This document shows positions 1-11,093 of a DNA stretch of 64,000 nucleotides, in pieces. The DNA is taken from positions 30,776,501 through 30,840,500 of the forward strand of contig CM027377.1 in the NCBI GenBank assembly GCA_015680905.1. The letters run 5' to 3'. Under the pieces are notes generated by a model, which saw only the letters and a list, made by a program, of their open reading frames with translations, was not told where the DNA came from and did not search any database. Position numbers and translations under genes: made by a program. Position 1 is the stretch's first letter. Every line of letters starts with the position of its first letter. Source of the DNA: Coptis chinensis. Lineage: Eukaryota; Streptophyta; Magnoliopsida; Ranunculales; Ranunculaceae.

Positions 1-20
1 CCTCGAAATTAAATCATACC

Positions 21-569
21 TTAGTCCTCGAACAATTCTGGATATTGTTGCCTCATATCGGCTTCTTTCTCCCATGTTGCTTCCTCCACGTTGTGATTTC
101 TCCATAAGACCTTTACCAATGGAATGACCTTGGACCTCAATCTCTTCTCTCTCGCATCTAGGATCTGAACTGGCCCTTCCGGATAGGTAATGTCTTCTTC
201 CAACTCCAACGATTCCAAATCGACAACATGTAGTGGATCCGGCTCATACTTGCGTAGCATCGAGATATGGAACACGTTATGAACACGCGATAACCTTTCT
301 GGTAGCTCGAGCTTATAAGCTAGCTCAGAGATCTTCTGAATAATCAGGAATGGTCCCACATATCTAGGTGCAAGTTTCCCTTTCATCCCGAACCTCTGAA
401 TACCCTTCTTCGGAGATACTTTCAAGAATACCCTGTCACCTTCATAAAATTCCAAGGGACGTCTACGCCTATCCGCATAGCTTTTCTGACGACTCTGGGC
501 TGTGAGCAACCGATTCCGTATCACTCTGATCTTCTCGGTGGTGTCACTAACCATCTCTGGCCCCAACAT
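21..569 (-). pseudogene. pol C-terminus: integrase C-terminal domain plus chromodomain-like tail
   Basis: 182 codons, ending at a TAA (21-23). The first third is the basic 'GPEMV..TTEKI..I..RL..AQ.RQKSYAD.RRR.LEF' stretch. Next come the SH3-like integrase C-terminal fold (GDRVFLKVSPKKG, KLAPRYVGPF) and the 'HVFHISMLRKY' class motif (here VHNVFHISMLRKY). The end (KVLWRNHNVEEATWE) has the aromatic and acidic pattern of a chromodomain-like targeting module. It is out of frame with the integrase core upstream, so a frameshift and stop lie around 570-655. In a live element this part positions the integrase on chromatin. Confidence 0.88.
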
Positions 570-652
570 AATACTATCTCGGTTTCAAATCCAATGAGAG
601 GTGTTACGCAAGGTCTGCCCATACAACGCTTCAAAGCGGAGCCATACCAATA

Positions 653-1363
653 CTAGATTGGTAATCTATTGTAGGCAAACTCAGCCAATGCCAAATGAGT
701 CTTCCAACTACCCCCAAAATCAAGCACGCAAGCCCGAAGCATATCTTCGATGATTTGGATGACTCTTTCCGATTGCCCATCGGTTTGCGGATGAAATGCA
801 GTGCTGAATTTCAGTTTGGTCCCCAATTCCCTTTGAAGACTTCTCCAAAATGAACCGGTAAATTGAGTACCTCTATCTGAAATTATAGAGAGTGGTGCCC
901 CATGCAACCTCAGTACATCTGACACGTAGATCCTACTTAGCTTTTCAGCAGAGTAAGTAGTCTTAACAGGTATGAAATGGGCAGACTTGGTCAGTCTATC
1001 AACAATGACCCATATAGAATCCATTCCCTCACTGGTCCTCGGTAACCCGGATACAAAGTCCATGGTTATATTCTCCCACTTCCATTCCGGAATCTCCAGA
1101 GGTTTAAGAAGACCAGGTGGTCTATGGTGTTCAGCTTTCACCTGTTGGCATGTGGCACACTTCTTCACATATTCCGCAATGTGTCGCTTCATGCCCGGCC
1201 ACCAAAACTGACGACGTAGATCTCTGTACATTTTGGTACCACCAGGATGAATGGTATACTTCGATCTATGTGCCTCCTTCAAGATACTATTCCGCAAAAG
1301 AGTGATCAAAAGGTACCCAAATTCTTCCTCTGAATCGATGCTTCCATCTCGGATTTTTCCCAA
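653..1363 (-). pseudogene. Ty3/gypsy integrase, zinc-binding and catalytic core
   Basis: 236 codons. An N-terminal zinc-binding HHCC region (SKYTIHPGGTKMYRDL ... CATCQQVK) is followed by the rve core. All three catalytic acidic residues can be seen: D in ITMDFVSGLP, D in IISDRGTQFTG, and E in QSERVIQIIEDML after HPQTDGQ. The enzyme would insert the cDNA copy into chromosomes. The frame breaks upstream into the degraded RNase H region and downstream before the chromodomain-like tail. Overlapping plus-strand ORFs are shadows. Confidence 0.93.
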
Positions 1364-2990
1364 TCAACATCCTCGGCATTATCCACATATCCTCGGTACC
1401 TAGGTCCATCCCTCGATGTATTACGAGCATTCACAATCTCTTGAACCAAGGTGTTTTCTGCGTCACGTCATCCATATAAATAAATAGCATTTTTATGAGG
1501 ATCTCCACCTCCATTTCCGTGATTTCTCAAAACCATAAGAAGCAGCCGGACTCCGGCAATTGCCACTCCTTCATCATCATCGAGCCGGACATGTTCTCGC
1601 TTCCTACTCAATGCATCGGCAACTACATTTGCTTTACCGGATGGTATTGCAATGTGAATGTATAGTCCTCCATGTACTCAACCCATCTCCTCTGCCTCAT
1701 ATTCAAATCTTTTCTGCGAGAACAAGTACTTTGAGACTCTTGTGATCGAGAATATCTCAAACTTCTCACCATACACATAATGCCTCCATATCTTTAGAGC
1801 ATGAATGATGCGCCGCTAACTCCAAGTCATGAGTAGGATAATTCTTCTCATGGGCATTCAATTGTCTAGGAAGCATACGCTATCACTTGGCCTTCTTGCA
1901 TTAAGACACATCCTAACCGGTGTTAGAGGCATCGATTATAAATCACATAGCTCTTCTCGGATCACGGAATAGTCAAAGCTGGCTTTATTACCAATCGCGT
2001 CTTTAGCTCTTGGAAAGCTTTCTCACATGCCTCCGTCCATTCAAACTTCACATCCTTCGTGTCAATCTAGTTAAGGGCGATGCTATGCTAGAGAATCCTT
2101 CTACAAAACGGCGGTAATACCACCTTGATCCCAAGAAACTCTGATTTCCGTCGGGCGTCGGTCTCGACCAATTATTCACTGCCTCTATCTTTGAGCGATC
2201 CACTTTGATTCCATTCTCCGATCTGACATGCCCTAAGAACCTCATTTCATTCAACGGAACTCACACTTGCTGAACTTGGCATAAAGGCGATGATCAACTA
2301 ATGTTTGGAAGACAATCCTCAAGTGTTCCTTGTGTTCCGCCCTAGTCTTGGAATAAATCAAGATGTCATCTATGAATCACGATAACAAATTGATCTAGGT
2401 ATTTCCACATCACTTTCGGTGCATGAGATCCATAAATGCAGCGGGCATTGGTCAATCAAATGGTAACACCAAAACTCAAAATGCCCTAGCCGTGTCGCGA
2501 AAAGTCATCTTCGTATATCTTCTTCGAATTCTCATCGATGGTAGCACGTTGCGAGATCTATCTTGAAAATACTTGGCACCCTTAACTGATCAAGCAGGTC
2601 ATTAATCCTAGGCAACGGATATTTGTTCTTGATAGTCACATTATTCACTTCCGATAATCCACACATAGCGAAATGACCCATCCTTCTTCTTCACAAATAA
2701 CACGGTGCTCCCCAAGGTGGTGGCTTTCCCTTATAAACCCCAATCTTTTCAATTCATCTAATTGGGACTTGAGTTCTCTCATTTCGAGAGGAGCCATTCG
2801 ATAAGGAATCATCGAAATAAAAGCGTTCGGCATTAGATCTATTACAAAATCTATCTCACGCCCGAGGGGAGGCAATCCCGCAATGCATCAGGAACAACTG
2901 CGCAAACTCACTAACTTCTGAGGAACAAGCTCGAAAGATTCAAACCGGCCCTTGGAGACTAAGACCAGCTAACAATCCATATCTATCATA
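1364..2990 (-). pseudogene. degraded reverse transcriptase and RNase H region of the gypsy element
   Basis: No long frame survives, but islands are clear on the minus strand. 2645-2875 encodes the RT N-terminus (REIDFVIDLMPNA, PYRMAP, ELKSQLDELKRLGFIR, ending in CVDYRK). 2048-2254 encodes the RT end and tether (MRFLGHVRSENGIKVDRSKI, then NNWSRPT). 1440-2040 has remnants of RNase H. Small deletions and stops are scattered throughout, unlike the better kept integrase, so the decay is uneven. Confidence 0.8.
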
Positions 2991-3765
2991 CTTGAAATCA
3001 GACTTGGCCTTCACCACTTTCGAGATACCGTATTTCTAATCCCTCAAACACAACCTCAGTACTGTCCGGTACTCTAAAAAGCGTCAACTGTTTTGGCAAA
3101 ACAATCTACATGGGCATGATACTTCCCTAACAAATCCATCCCTACGATGATATCGAAATCTTTTAGGTCCATCACCGTTAGATCGACTATCATCTCCCTA
3201 TCACCTATCTTTATCACACAATGGTGACAAACTTCAAAGAACATAGTTTTCTTTCCTAGAGGAGTAGATAGAATAAGCTTCCTCCCGTATTAACTACATC
3301 CAAACCAAGAATCTCCACCATATTTTTAGCAATGAAAGAATGAGTAGCACCATTATCAAACAAAACATGCACCTTATGAGTAAACAAACATATCATACCT
3401 TCCACCACTTGATCGGTAGCGATATCTGCCCCATAGCATTATATACCGTGGCTTCCTCTTGGACGGATCACGGGATCCACAACTTCTTCCTCGGCACTAG
3501 ATAATACACCTTGGCTGTGGTCTCTTCCACCCCGAAGTGGACTTGGGACAAAACCGCTTGATATGCCCGAACTTCACATGAACCATAGCAAACCACACTC
3601 TCTCCCGACTGTGTACTCACGGGGTATTACAGATTGCAATCTAGCTCTCGACCGGAGGCCTCAAATTCTGCTGCTTGGTGCTCACAGTGCGAGAAGGAGC
3701 GGGTACCCTCGGTGGCCTCTGTGATCCACTCATCGGTCGGTCTGGGTGGTAGACTCTGTGCTTGG
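2991..3765 (-). pseudogene. degraded gypsy protease and gag zinc-knuckle region
   Basis: On the minus strand near 3338-3360 the reading DNGATHSFIAKNMVEILGL is the retropepsin active-site block, with Asn in place of the usual Ser after the catalytic Asp. Around 3546-3598 the reading ends in FGHIKRFCPKS, the right half of a CCHC zinc knuckle whose first two cysteines are mutated (WFAM). The region lies between gag and RT, as expected, and has no long open frame. Confidence 0.7.
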
Positions 3766-4734
3766 CTAACCACATTCAAACCCACATAATGCGGTTGGTG
3801 CCCTCCACGTGGTGCCTGCTTTGAATGACGGCCTATACATCTGTTGTGACCACTGAACCACTACCTTGGTAAACTGCCTCTTTCCGGTATCCCGCCTACC
3901 ACGAGATGCCGGTATTTGTCTTACCGCTTCCAACCTCTTTGCCTCGTAGCAATAAGCGATCATCCACTCTTTCAATTCCTTGAGCTCTTCTCTCACACCT
4001 CGGCATAAGTAATCGATCGGAAGGACCGACATCTTGCTCTGCATATAACGGTTTCAAACCGTCAATGAATTCCGAGCCTTAGCTTTTTCCGTGGAAATCC
4101 ACTCCTTCCCATATCGTGAAAGAACAGTGAATTTCTCTTCATACTGCCCCACTGTCATGTTTCCTTGTTCTAACTTGAGGAATTCCATTCGCTTCTTATC
4201 TCTCGCCGCCTCGGTGACATACCTCAAAAGGAAGAGTTCCTCAAACTTAGCCCAACTCATAGGAAACGTCTCCACATCCTTAACACTGATCCACCAGTGT
4301 TTGGCTTCACCTCTAAGCATGAAGGCAGCCAAAGTGACCCGTTCCACATCAGTACACATCATGGAGTCCAGCATACTAGACATGTCTAACAACCAGTCTT
4401 CAGCTACTTTAACCTCAGAAGACCCCACAAATTCAGGTGGACGTAACCTGATGAAATTTGCCAGCAGAAAACCCGATTGACTTTGCACTGGTGGCCTGAA
4501 CTCCTCAACTCTCACTGTGGTTGGGGATGCTACCTCTGGTGTTACACCAGGTGGAATAACAGTGGATGTCAGAAGAGTTTGGGGCTCGTTCCGACTAGCC
4601 CTCAAACTTTCGATCTCAGCTCTCATCTCATTTTGTGCTTGAGCCATTTGATTCATCATAGCAAGGAGCCTATCCATTCGGTCCTCTCGACCACGATCCA
4701 TAGTATCATCACCACTAGTACTTTCCGGATCCAT
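3766..4734 (-). pseudogene. Ty3/gypsy gag (capsid) with frameshifted tail
   Basis: The start is taken as the ATG at 4732-4734 (MDPESTSGDDTMDRG), since the upstream residues of the open frame do not look like gag. An acidic, Met/Gln-rich coiled leader is followed by the retrotransposon gag domain: RPPEFVGSSEVKVAEDWL, AAFMLRGEAKHWW, FEELFLLRYVTEAARDKK, FLKLEQGNMTVGQYEEKF. The open frame stops near 4054. The domain continues in other frames through 3766-4044 (a basic region just before the zinc knuckle). Gag would form the virus-like particle. Confidence 0.87.
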
Positions 4735-5162
4735 GGTAACAATTCTGCACATACACAAAAGAGCCAATTCGATTGTATGATAAATTAGAGAGAATTTCTC
4801 AAAATTATGCAAGAGCATAGGCGGCATACTATTGAATTCACATGCATAGAATGGCGTGAGTAAATTTCAAAGAGATGAGCCGGGTCGCTTCGGTAAAGGC
4901 TTGGGCAAAGCGCGTCGTGCCACCACCTCGAAATGAAAATTCACTCCGACCTAATGGTGTCCGATTCGTCAAATTCCTCCGACCGTGTCCCGTCACACTC
5001 GACATTGCTAAACTAGTATTAACGCTTAACGTTACTAACTAGGGTAATGTATCTAGGGTTTATCGGGTTCGATGAAACTTTAGAAACGCTGCGTCGTGAC
5101 CGAGTCCCCACTCACAGCTCAGGGCGGATCTAATAGTGGGCGCTCACGATACCACGTTTTTC
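4735..5162 (-). other. gypsy untranslated leader with primer-binding site
   Basis: Between the LTR and gag. On the minus strand 5142-5154 reads TGGTATCGTGAGC, a diverged copy of the initiator-Met tRNA primer site (TGGTATCAGAGC), eight bases from the LTR edge. No gene is seen in the rest of the leader. Confidence 0.7.
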
Positions 5163-8100
5163 TGTCGCGCCCGGACCCAACACACATCCCGAGGGCGTGG
5201 AATGAATCTCGAGGCGGACACACTATCCCGATTCTACGAAATTTGGCAGAGTTTCCTTTGTTTGATCGGCGTTAAGTAAACCACAAAACCTGTCATAACT
5301 TGTCATAAACCACGGACATCTTATAATTCCCTCCAACAACCATACATACATCCAACAACCATATATACTACACTTAACTCTAACTACTACTGGGGATATG
5401 GCGATATAACTACAAAACAAGGAAGAACCGTTGCCAAATCGATTATTACATCAAAATGACCTAGCTCTCTATATATACAACAAAAGAAACTAGTCTCTTT
5501 CTATACAACCAAAGGAAAAGAGCTAGGCTCATTATATCTGACAAAAGAATAACCTAGGTCATCTCTATCTCAGATCCAAATATAAACTTGACTCGCCTCT
5601 CGTCAAGCATAAGGGAAATCCTCCCAAATCCCCATAACCCTCCTCATTTAGGGTTAGGAAAAGCCTCCTCCAACCGCTGGCTCGTCAAAATGTTAGGTAG
5701 GATGAGCAAACAAACTATGCCCAATGAAACGCGCATAACCAATAATAGTTTACTTATAGAAAACATTTAAAACATGCAGGGTTTCTATAATAGTATTCAA
5801 ATATTGTGACTATGTATATATACATCACTAACTAGCATAAATCATATCGGCATGCTTCATTGATATACAAAATATAGTTTTCACAATCATCATACAACTA
5901 TCGCGGGCACGTTGCATCCTATTAGAATGGTGAGGGTGCGGTGGTAATTTTCGGCCCGATCCGCGAGGCAATCTCGGTTCAAGATTTCCCGGTGAACCAT
6001 GCACCGTTGTTTTCCGATTTTACCGGGGAGATGAAATGCCGTTGTTGTTGTTCAGACACACAAAATCCCCAAAGCTTTTAGGGCTCCGGGTGGGCCTGTG
6101 ACCCACGACCCCCATGGGCTGTCACCTAACTTCGGTTTGGTCAACCGTTCGGCGACCGCAGACTTTCCGGGATCGACGACATCCGAGTGGACTAAACTCT
6201 CACTCCTCGGCGTCTAAACCTCATCGAGGTAACATGTAACCCCACTCGAAGCTAATCACCATACAAATACGGTGACACTACAAGCATGGTTATCTAGAAA
6301 AGTAGAAAAGGAATTCCCGGACTACATCCAATGATGCATCCCTTTAAAGGTGGCCCACCACCTCGAAGGTGTACACCACGGTTGGAATCCTAGAATGAAC
6401 TAGCCTCCTCGAAATCGACAACAGCGGTTCCTTCTTTATAGGAATTCACGGTTCCTTTTCTAAATCCCCTCGTGATAAACATAGTAATATCTATATATAT
6501 ATATACTCGTATTACCGATTGTTTTCAAATACTCTAGTTACATATCTAGTTTTTCTTTTAAAACTGTTGATTATATAGGTGTGAGTTCACGGATTTCCAA
6601 ATCGAAGTAGAACAACCTATGACTCCCAAACGGGCGATCATAGTAAATAACAACCGATGATTCCCAAACGCTGAATCATCGTAAAATATTCTTCCATCCG
6701 GGACCAATCGAACTTCGCACCTAGTTACAAACAATCGGGGTAATCCTTACCCGTTTAAAAATCCATCTCTCTGTCTCCTTACGAGACAAGAGACGAACCT
6801 TTCCCCAAAACCAGTTTTTCACTTTTAACAAAGAAAACAATCCCTCGCTACCCCGATTTTCACAAAAACCATTTCTTTTCACACAAAAAGCTATCCATAT
6901 ACTTAATTCATATCGAGGAAAACTACAATGCAAAACATGAATATCATATATACATGCATGGTTGATCATGAAACTATTTCTTAACATTTTAAACAACTCA
7001 AATCATGCATGAAAATAAGCAGACTATATATTGGTATGTAGGTTCCTACCTTAGCAAGCTCCGTTCTCCTCAAGCCCACTTAACCGAATCGAGCCCGCTT
7101 AACCGAATCCCCTCGTATTTACTCCTACACATCATATATATATATCGTCGACCATTAGAAGTTATCAAACGAACGAGAATTCTTATATACGAACGTCGAA
7201 AAGAATCTCGACGCTAAGTATTTGGTTTCGGGTAAATTTTTATCTAACTACCGTTAACAGAGCTACAGGCCATTTCTGGCACTGTTACTCTGACGGTCTC
7301 TACGGGCTATTTCGACCATGGCAGGCCCTCATATCGACGTCAATCCTATCACGTCTCAATTCAAATTCCAAATTTTAACTACAAACAAATTCCACTCTTC
7401 AATTCGCATTTAATCCTATTCTACTAAGTGGGTGTTCTTTCTCACTCACTCGATACTCAACGTGCTCGTAAACAAGTGTGAACTAACATCAATGCTCTAA
7501 ATTAGATTGAATATTTAAAATTCTTACCGAGTCAGCAACCAAAATCGCTCCTAGCTTGCTGCTCCACCGATATCGCTCAACTCATTCCTCTCCAAACCAG
7601 CTACTGCCGACATTCAACACCCAATTCCAATTATTATTATCATTTTTTTCCAATACATCACAATCCCATCCAAATTTCAACACTCCAACCATAATAACTT
7701 CATCAAACAGAGTATAGAACTAGAGAATATCAAAATCTCTTACCAAATTAGTAAGAATGCTTCATTCCGCTTTCTTCTCGGCTGATTTCGTCAAGCCATT
7801 CCTCTCCAAATAGCTACTGTCGACCTAACAACCACCCAATTTTAATCATCCTTCATCAATACAACCAAATAGAACGAAATCGAGTTCAAATTATTTGATT
7901 GAGGCAAAACTAACTCACCTCTTATCTCGATTTAAACCCGGTATGCTCGAATTCACTTCTACTCCAACTGCTACTGCTGAAGTATACACCCACCCCATTC
8001 AATATCTTCAGTAACACATCCAATCCATCAAAACGAGTTTAAACTATCGATTGAAGCAATTTAAACTCACCCGGCAGCGGCGGCAGCGGCGGTACGACAC

Positions 8101-8728
8101 AAATCCAATAATTTTTGAATTCCCACGCTTGGTTGAGTGTTGCTAAGGTTTGGGGGTTTCAATTCCTTGTTTGAATCACTGAATTTGGGGAAGAAGAGAG
8201 TTTCTCTCTCCTAGGTTTTAGAAAGGGCGAAAATTGGGGAAGAAGAGGTGCGTTTTTTCTGTTTCGCGATTTCAGTTGGTGCGTTTTTCGATTTTTCAGT
8301 TTTCGCGATTTCGTGGGTTCAATTTGGGCCGATATATTTGGGCCCAAGCCCAATATATCATAATTAGCCTTAACGTCCTACTTAGACTCCTAACCCCCAC
8401 TAATTCGACTTAGCGTCTTGATTATTTTTCGGCCCATCCCGCTAAATTTAGTCTTCTATATTCTATCTCACCGCAGGCTATACAATAACCCACTCCTGCG
8501 CGTAAACTGGTAACTCGTGCCAGCTTCGCACGCAGACAACCGCTAACCGGCATTTTATCAAATTTTTTGCATATGGGTCGCTTACCTAACGCGACTTATG
8601 AGTCGGAGTTAAGTTTCCTTAAGTTACGTACGTTTGAAAAATAAACCCGACAACCAATTTACATAACCGACCCTAGAGTTGATATGAAATTTACAAAATT
8701 ACCCTTAATAATATTTCAGGCCTTTACA
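5163..8728 (-). repeat. long terminal repeat of the gypsy element (5' LTR, minus strand)
   Basis: About 3.57 kb. In plus orientation it begins TGTCGCGCCC next to the primer site and ends CAGGCCTTTACA at 8728, so the TG...CA rule holds. No coding region is recognised inside; the short ORFs look random. Since only one LTR is in the window, the far edge is inferred from the terminal motif and from the change of sequence character after it; the duplication candidate on this side is GTGCT (8729-8733). Confidence 0.72.
7500..8094 (-). repeat. three diverged ~200 bp tandem repeats and a GGC-rich tract inside the LTR
   Basis: Three blocks start near 7520, 7735 and 7915. Each reads approximately 'CTTACC...GCT..T......CAA/CCATTCCTCTCCAAA.AGCTACTG', then a 'CACCCAATT' and 'ATCCAAT..' run. 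The last block ends in a GGCAGCGGC tract (8072-8094). The repeats lie in the part that would be U3 on the minus strand. Confidence 0.5.
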
Positions 8729-9703
8729 GTGCTATTCTTATGGTTCGATATAAGGTCATTTTATTCATTTTCCTGATTCTGTTTCTTACGGTCTTCAAGG
8801 AAATGGTAAACTTTATCCTCACACACTACTCACTTGCCCTGTATTTTTTTCATTCACACGTTTGTATACAATTTTACTATTTTTTAGTCATTGATGTGAA
8901 ATTAGTCTCACAAACTTGTCTCTAAAGCTTCAACTTATTTTTGCTAGTCTGCTAATACAAGCTTCGAACTTGAACGACTTTTTACTGGAATACTATTATT
9001 CCATTCAAGTTTTAACAATGGAAATCAGGGGATACCCTTGATTTGTTTTATTTCATATGTTAATGGGAATAACTTACTACCGAAATCCATTAGATGAGAA
9101 AATGTTGTGAAAAAAAAATTAAATTTTTAAAGAAAGAAAACTCATCGGTGATTGTTGCTCTTCATTTATGAAAGATGTGTGGTAATGAAGGTCATTGTCA
9201 TTCTCAACTTAACTCATACATCGAATTCTCCAAAATCCCTAACATGAAACTTGTAATCATTGAGTCTTCTTTAATTTCATTAGGCCATTCATTGGGGTTT
9301 ATAGAAGGGAGTGTGGTACTTTCATCACTCATATTTGAAGGAAGTAAATTTTGGTGGAATTGAGAATGGTTGGAGTTTGGTTTCGCTAGGACAAGAGAAA
9401 TAGAGGGAAAGTGTGGATGAGAATGAGAAATATAAGGCTTGGTTTTCTTTTTCCAAACTTGGGGTGCTTATTTGGACAAACAAGAGTGTTGTAAAAGGGA
9501 CATAGATGGAATAACCATTATTCCACTACCCTTTTACCAAAAAGGTGCTAGTCCCGTTTTATAGAATGTCAATACCCCGACCCAAAAAAAAATGGTCTTT
9601 TAAGGATACAGAGTTTCATATAAGCATGCAATAATGGTTGCACATACCATGCGTTAAAGAGTAATAAATAGGTGGGGACACTTACCATTTCGTGCCATTT
9701 GAA
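8729..9703. other. AT-rich stretch with no recognised gene
   Basis: Open frames are short and of random composition. I see no splice-framed coding pattern, no RNA gene and no terminal repeats. It separates the gypsy LTR from the first foldback element. Confidence 0.5.
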
Positions 9704-10094
9704 CCAAGGCCCAAAATATTGCCGATATATATGATATATCGTTTTTTTGGTACACTAACATGGATATATTTGATATATCTCAACCGAATATTGAATCCTT
9801 TTTTTCCCGATATATATTGCAATTTCCGATATAATGATATATTTCGACTGATATATACTATATATCCGATATAAATCGTTGACTTTGACCGATATTGACT
9901 TTGACAAAATATTGTTGACTTTGATCGATATATTGACGATATTTATGATATAATCGACGATATTTTCGATATATCGACATACAAAACAAAATTTTGACTA
10001 GTCAACAAAAAAATAGATATCTCCGATATTTCCGATATATATCGGTTTTTGGGTACATCGAAATATTCACCGAATTCGATATTTTAGGCCTTGA
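9704..10094. mobile_element. CGATAT-rich foldback element, copy 1 (MITE-like)
   Basis: About 390 bp made largely of GATAT/CGATAT words on both strands. The outer ends are inverted copies: CAAGGCCCAAAATATTG on the left and, read on the minus strand, CAAGGCCTAAAATATCG on the right (2 mismatches in 17). No coding capacity. The element lies 340 bp left of the MULE. Its family is unknown to me; size and ends suggest a non-autonomous DNA element. Confidence 0.6.
9886..9945 (+). repeat. short tandem TTGACTTTGA repeats in foldback copy 1
   Basis: Three spaced copies of TTGACTTTGA(C/T) alternate with CGATAT words. TTGAC is the core of the plant W-box (WRKY binding); any binding here is conjecture. 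Confidence 0.5.
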
Positions 10095-10436
10095 TTTGAG
10101 CAAGAGCCAAATGAAGAATGATTGTTTTTCTGCACCACTTCAACGTGCTCAATTTGGTTTTGTAGACATGGAGGCAAATCATGACGTACAATTTACCCTC
10201 TATTCCTCGATAATACTTGGTATATATACAGAGTGATTTTCGGATAGAGAGTGATTTGCGCCAACTTTGTCTCCACTTTTAAGAGGATAGGGAGCTATTG
10301 GACTAGTCTTTAGAAAAGAGTCATCATTTGGAATTACGTCCGGACACACACCGAATTGAAGATGCCTAATGTTTAATACGATATATATTCCCAGAAAAAC
10401 TAAAAAAGAGAGATAATGACAAAAAAAAAAAAAAAA
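10095..10436. other. spacer with no recognised gene, ending in an A16 run
   Basis: No coding pattern. The run of A at 10421-10436 directly abuts the MULE end, and an A8 run follows the other MULE end near 17635, so the target duplication cannot be read cleanly. Confidence 0.4.
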
Positions 10437-10653
10437 TTTTAGACTTGCTTTTAGATTTGACTTGCCCCCAAGATGAATTAGACTTGCCCCCCCAAACTCA
10501 GACTCCGTCTAAGTCAATGCAGTTTGACCGTTATCTCCTTGTGAAATGTCCAAACTACCCTTTTGAATATAAAATTACCTAAATAGCCCTTGACTTCACA
10601 AGACCAAGTTTTATTTTGAAAAATAAAAGGACACGTGTAAACATCTTGTTCAC
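10437..10653 (+). repeat. left terminal inverted repeat of the MULE
   Basis: Begins TTTTAGACTTGC, repeats the TTAGACTTGCCCCC motif at about 10478, and runs to TCTTGTTCAC. The right end carries the same sequence inverted, with small indels in the C-rich runs. Confidence 0.9.
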
Positions 10654-10684
10654 TCCGATCAACAGTCCATATTCCATCCCTAAA

Positions 10685-10716
10685 ATTTGCGCTCTCTCAT
10701 TTTTGAGGCGGGAAAA
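10685..10716 (+). promoter_or_regulatory. E2F-like sites just inside the left TIR
   Basis: GGCGGGAAAA at 10707-10716 is the reverse of the E2F consensus TTTTCCCGCC; TTTGCGCTC at 10685-10693 is a weaker match. They lie about 380 bp upstream of the transposase start, where a promoter is expected. Cell-cycle control of the element is inference. Confidence 0.35.
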
Positions 10717-11093
10717 TGTACTCTAGCTTTCATTGTCTGTGTTGAGTCATGGTGTTAGGTCGTGTTTGATAAATTCATGTTGTTTTAGTGTTAGTCTTCA
10801 TAGCAAGTGCTATTTGTTATTATTTTCAACTATCAATCTGTTGCAACTTGAAGAGGAGAAGCAAGGACAAATTTTTACTGCAATTTGTAGGTAATTATGT
10901 TACGTTTTAAAGTTGTTTTAAGTATTTTTGGTGGAATATGTTGATTTGGTACCTGGGAAATCGAGAAAGATAACAATTTTATGCATGCAGTTTAAATTTG
11001 TATATAATTTTGACAATTTCGATTCAACCCAAGATATAATTTTGGTTTTTTATGAATGGAAGTGGGGTTAACATTTATGTTTGTATTACAGAA

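Larger units (their letters stand above)
1..8728 (-). mobile_element. Ty3/gypsy LTR retrotransposon, Tekay-like, left end outside window
   Basis: A minus-strand element. From right to left it has a long LTR (5163-8728), a primer-binding site, gag, protease, reverse transcriptase/RNase H, integrase core and a chromodomain-like tail ending at base 21. This gene order, with integrase after RT, defines Ty3/gypsy. The integrase tail and an LTR edge reading TGTCGCGCCC beside the primer site resemble plant Tekay-type chromoviruses; the lineage is inference. The 3' LTR lies beyond the window. Gag and integrase keep long open stretches, while RT and protease are broken by many stops, so the copy is dead. 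Confidence 0.9.

Noticed and set aside
10421..10436. Clean 9 bp target duplication of the MULE
   Set aside because: Both flanks are poly-A, so a match is uninformative.
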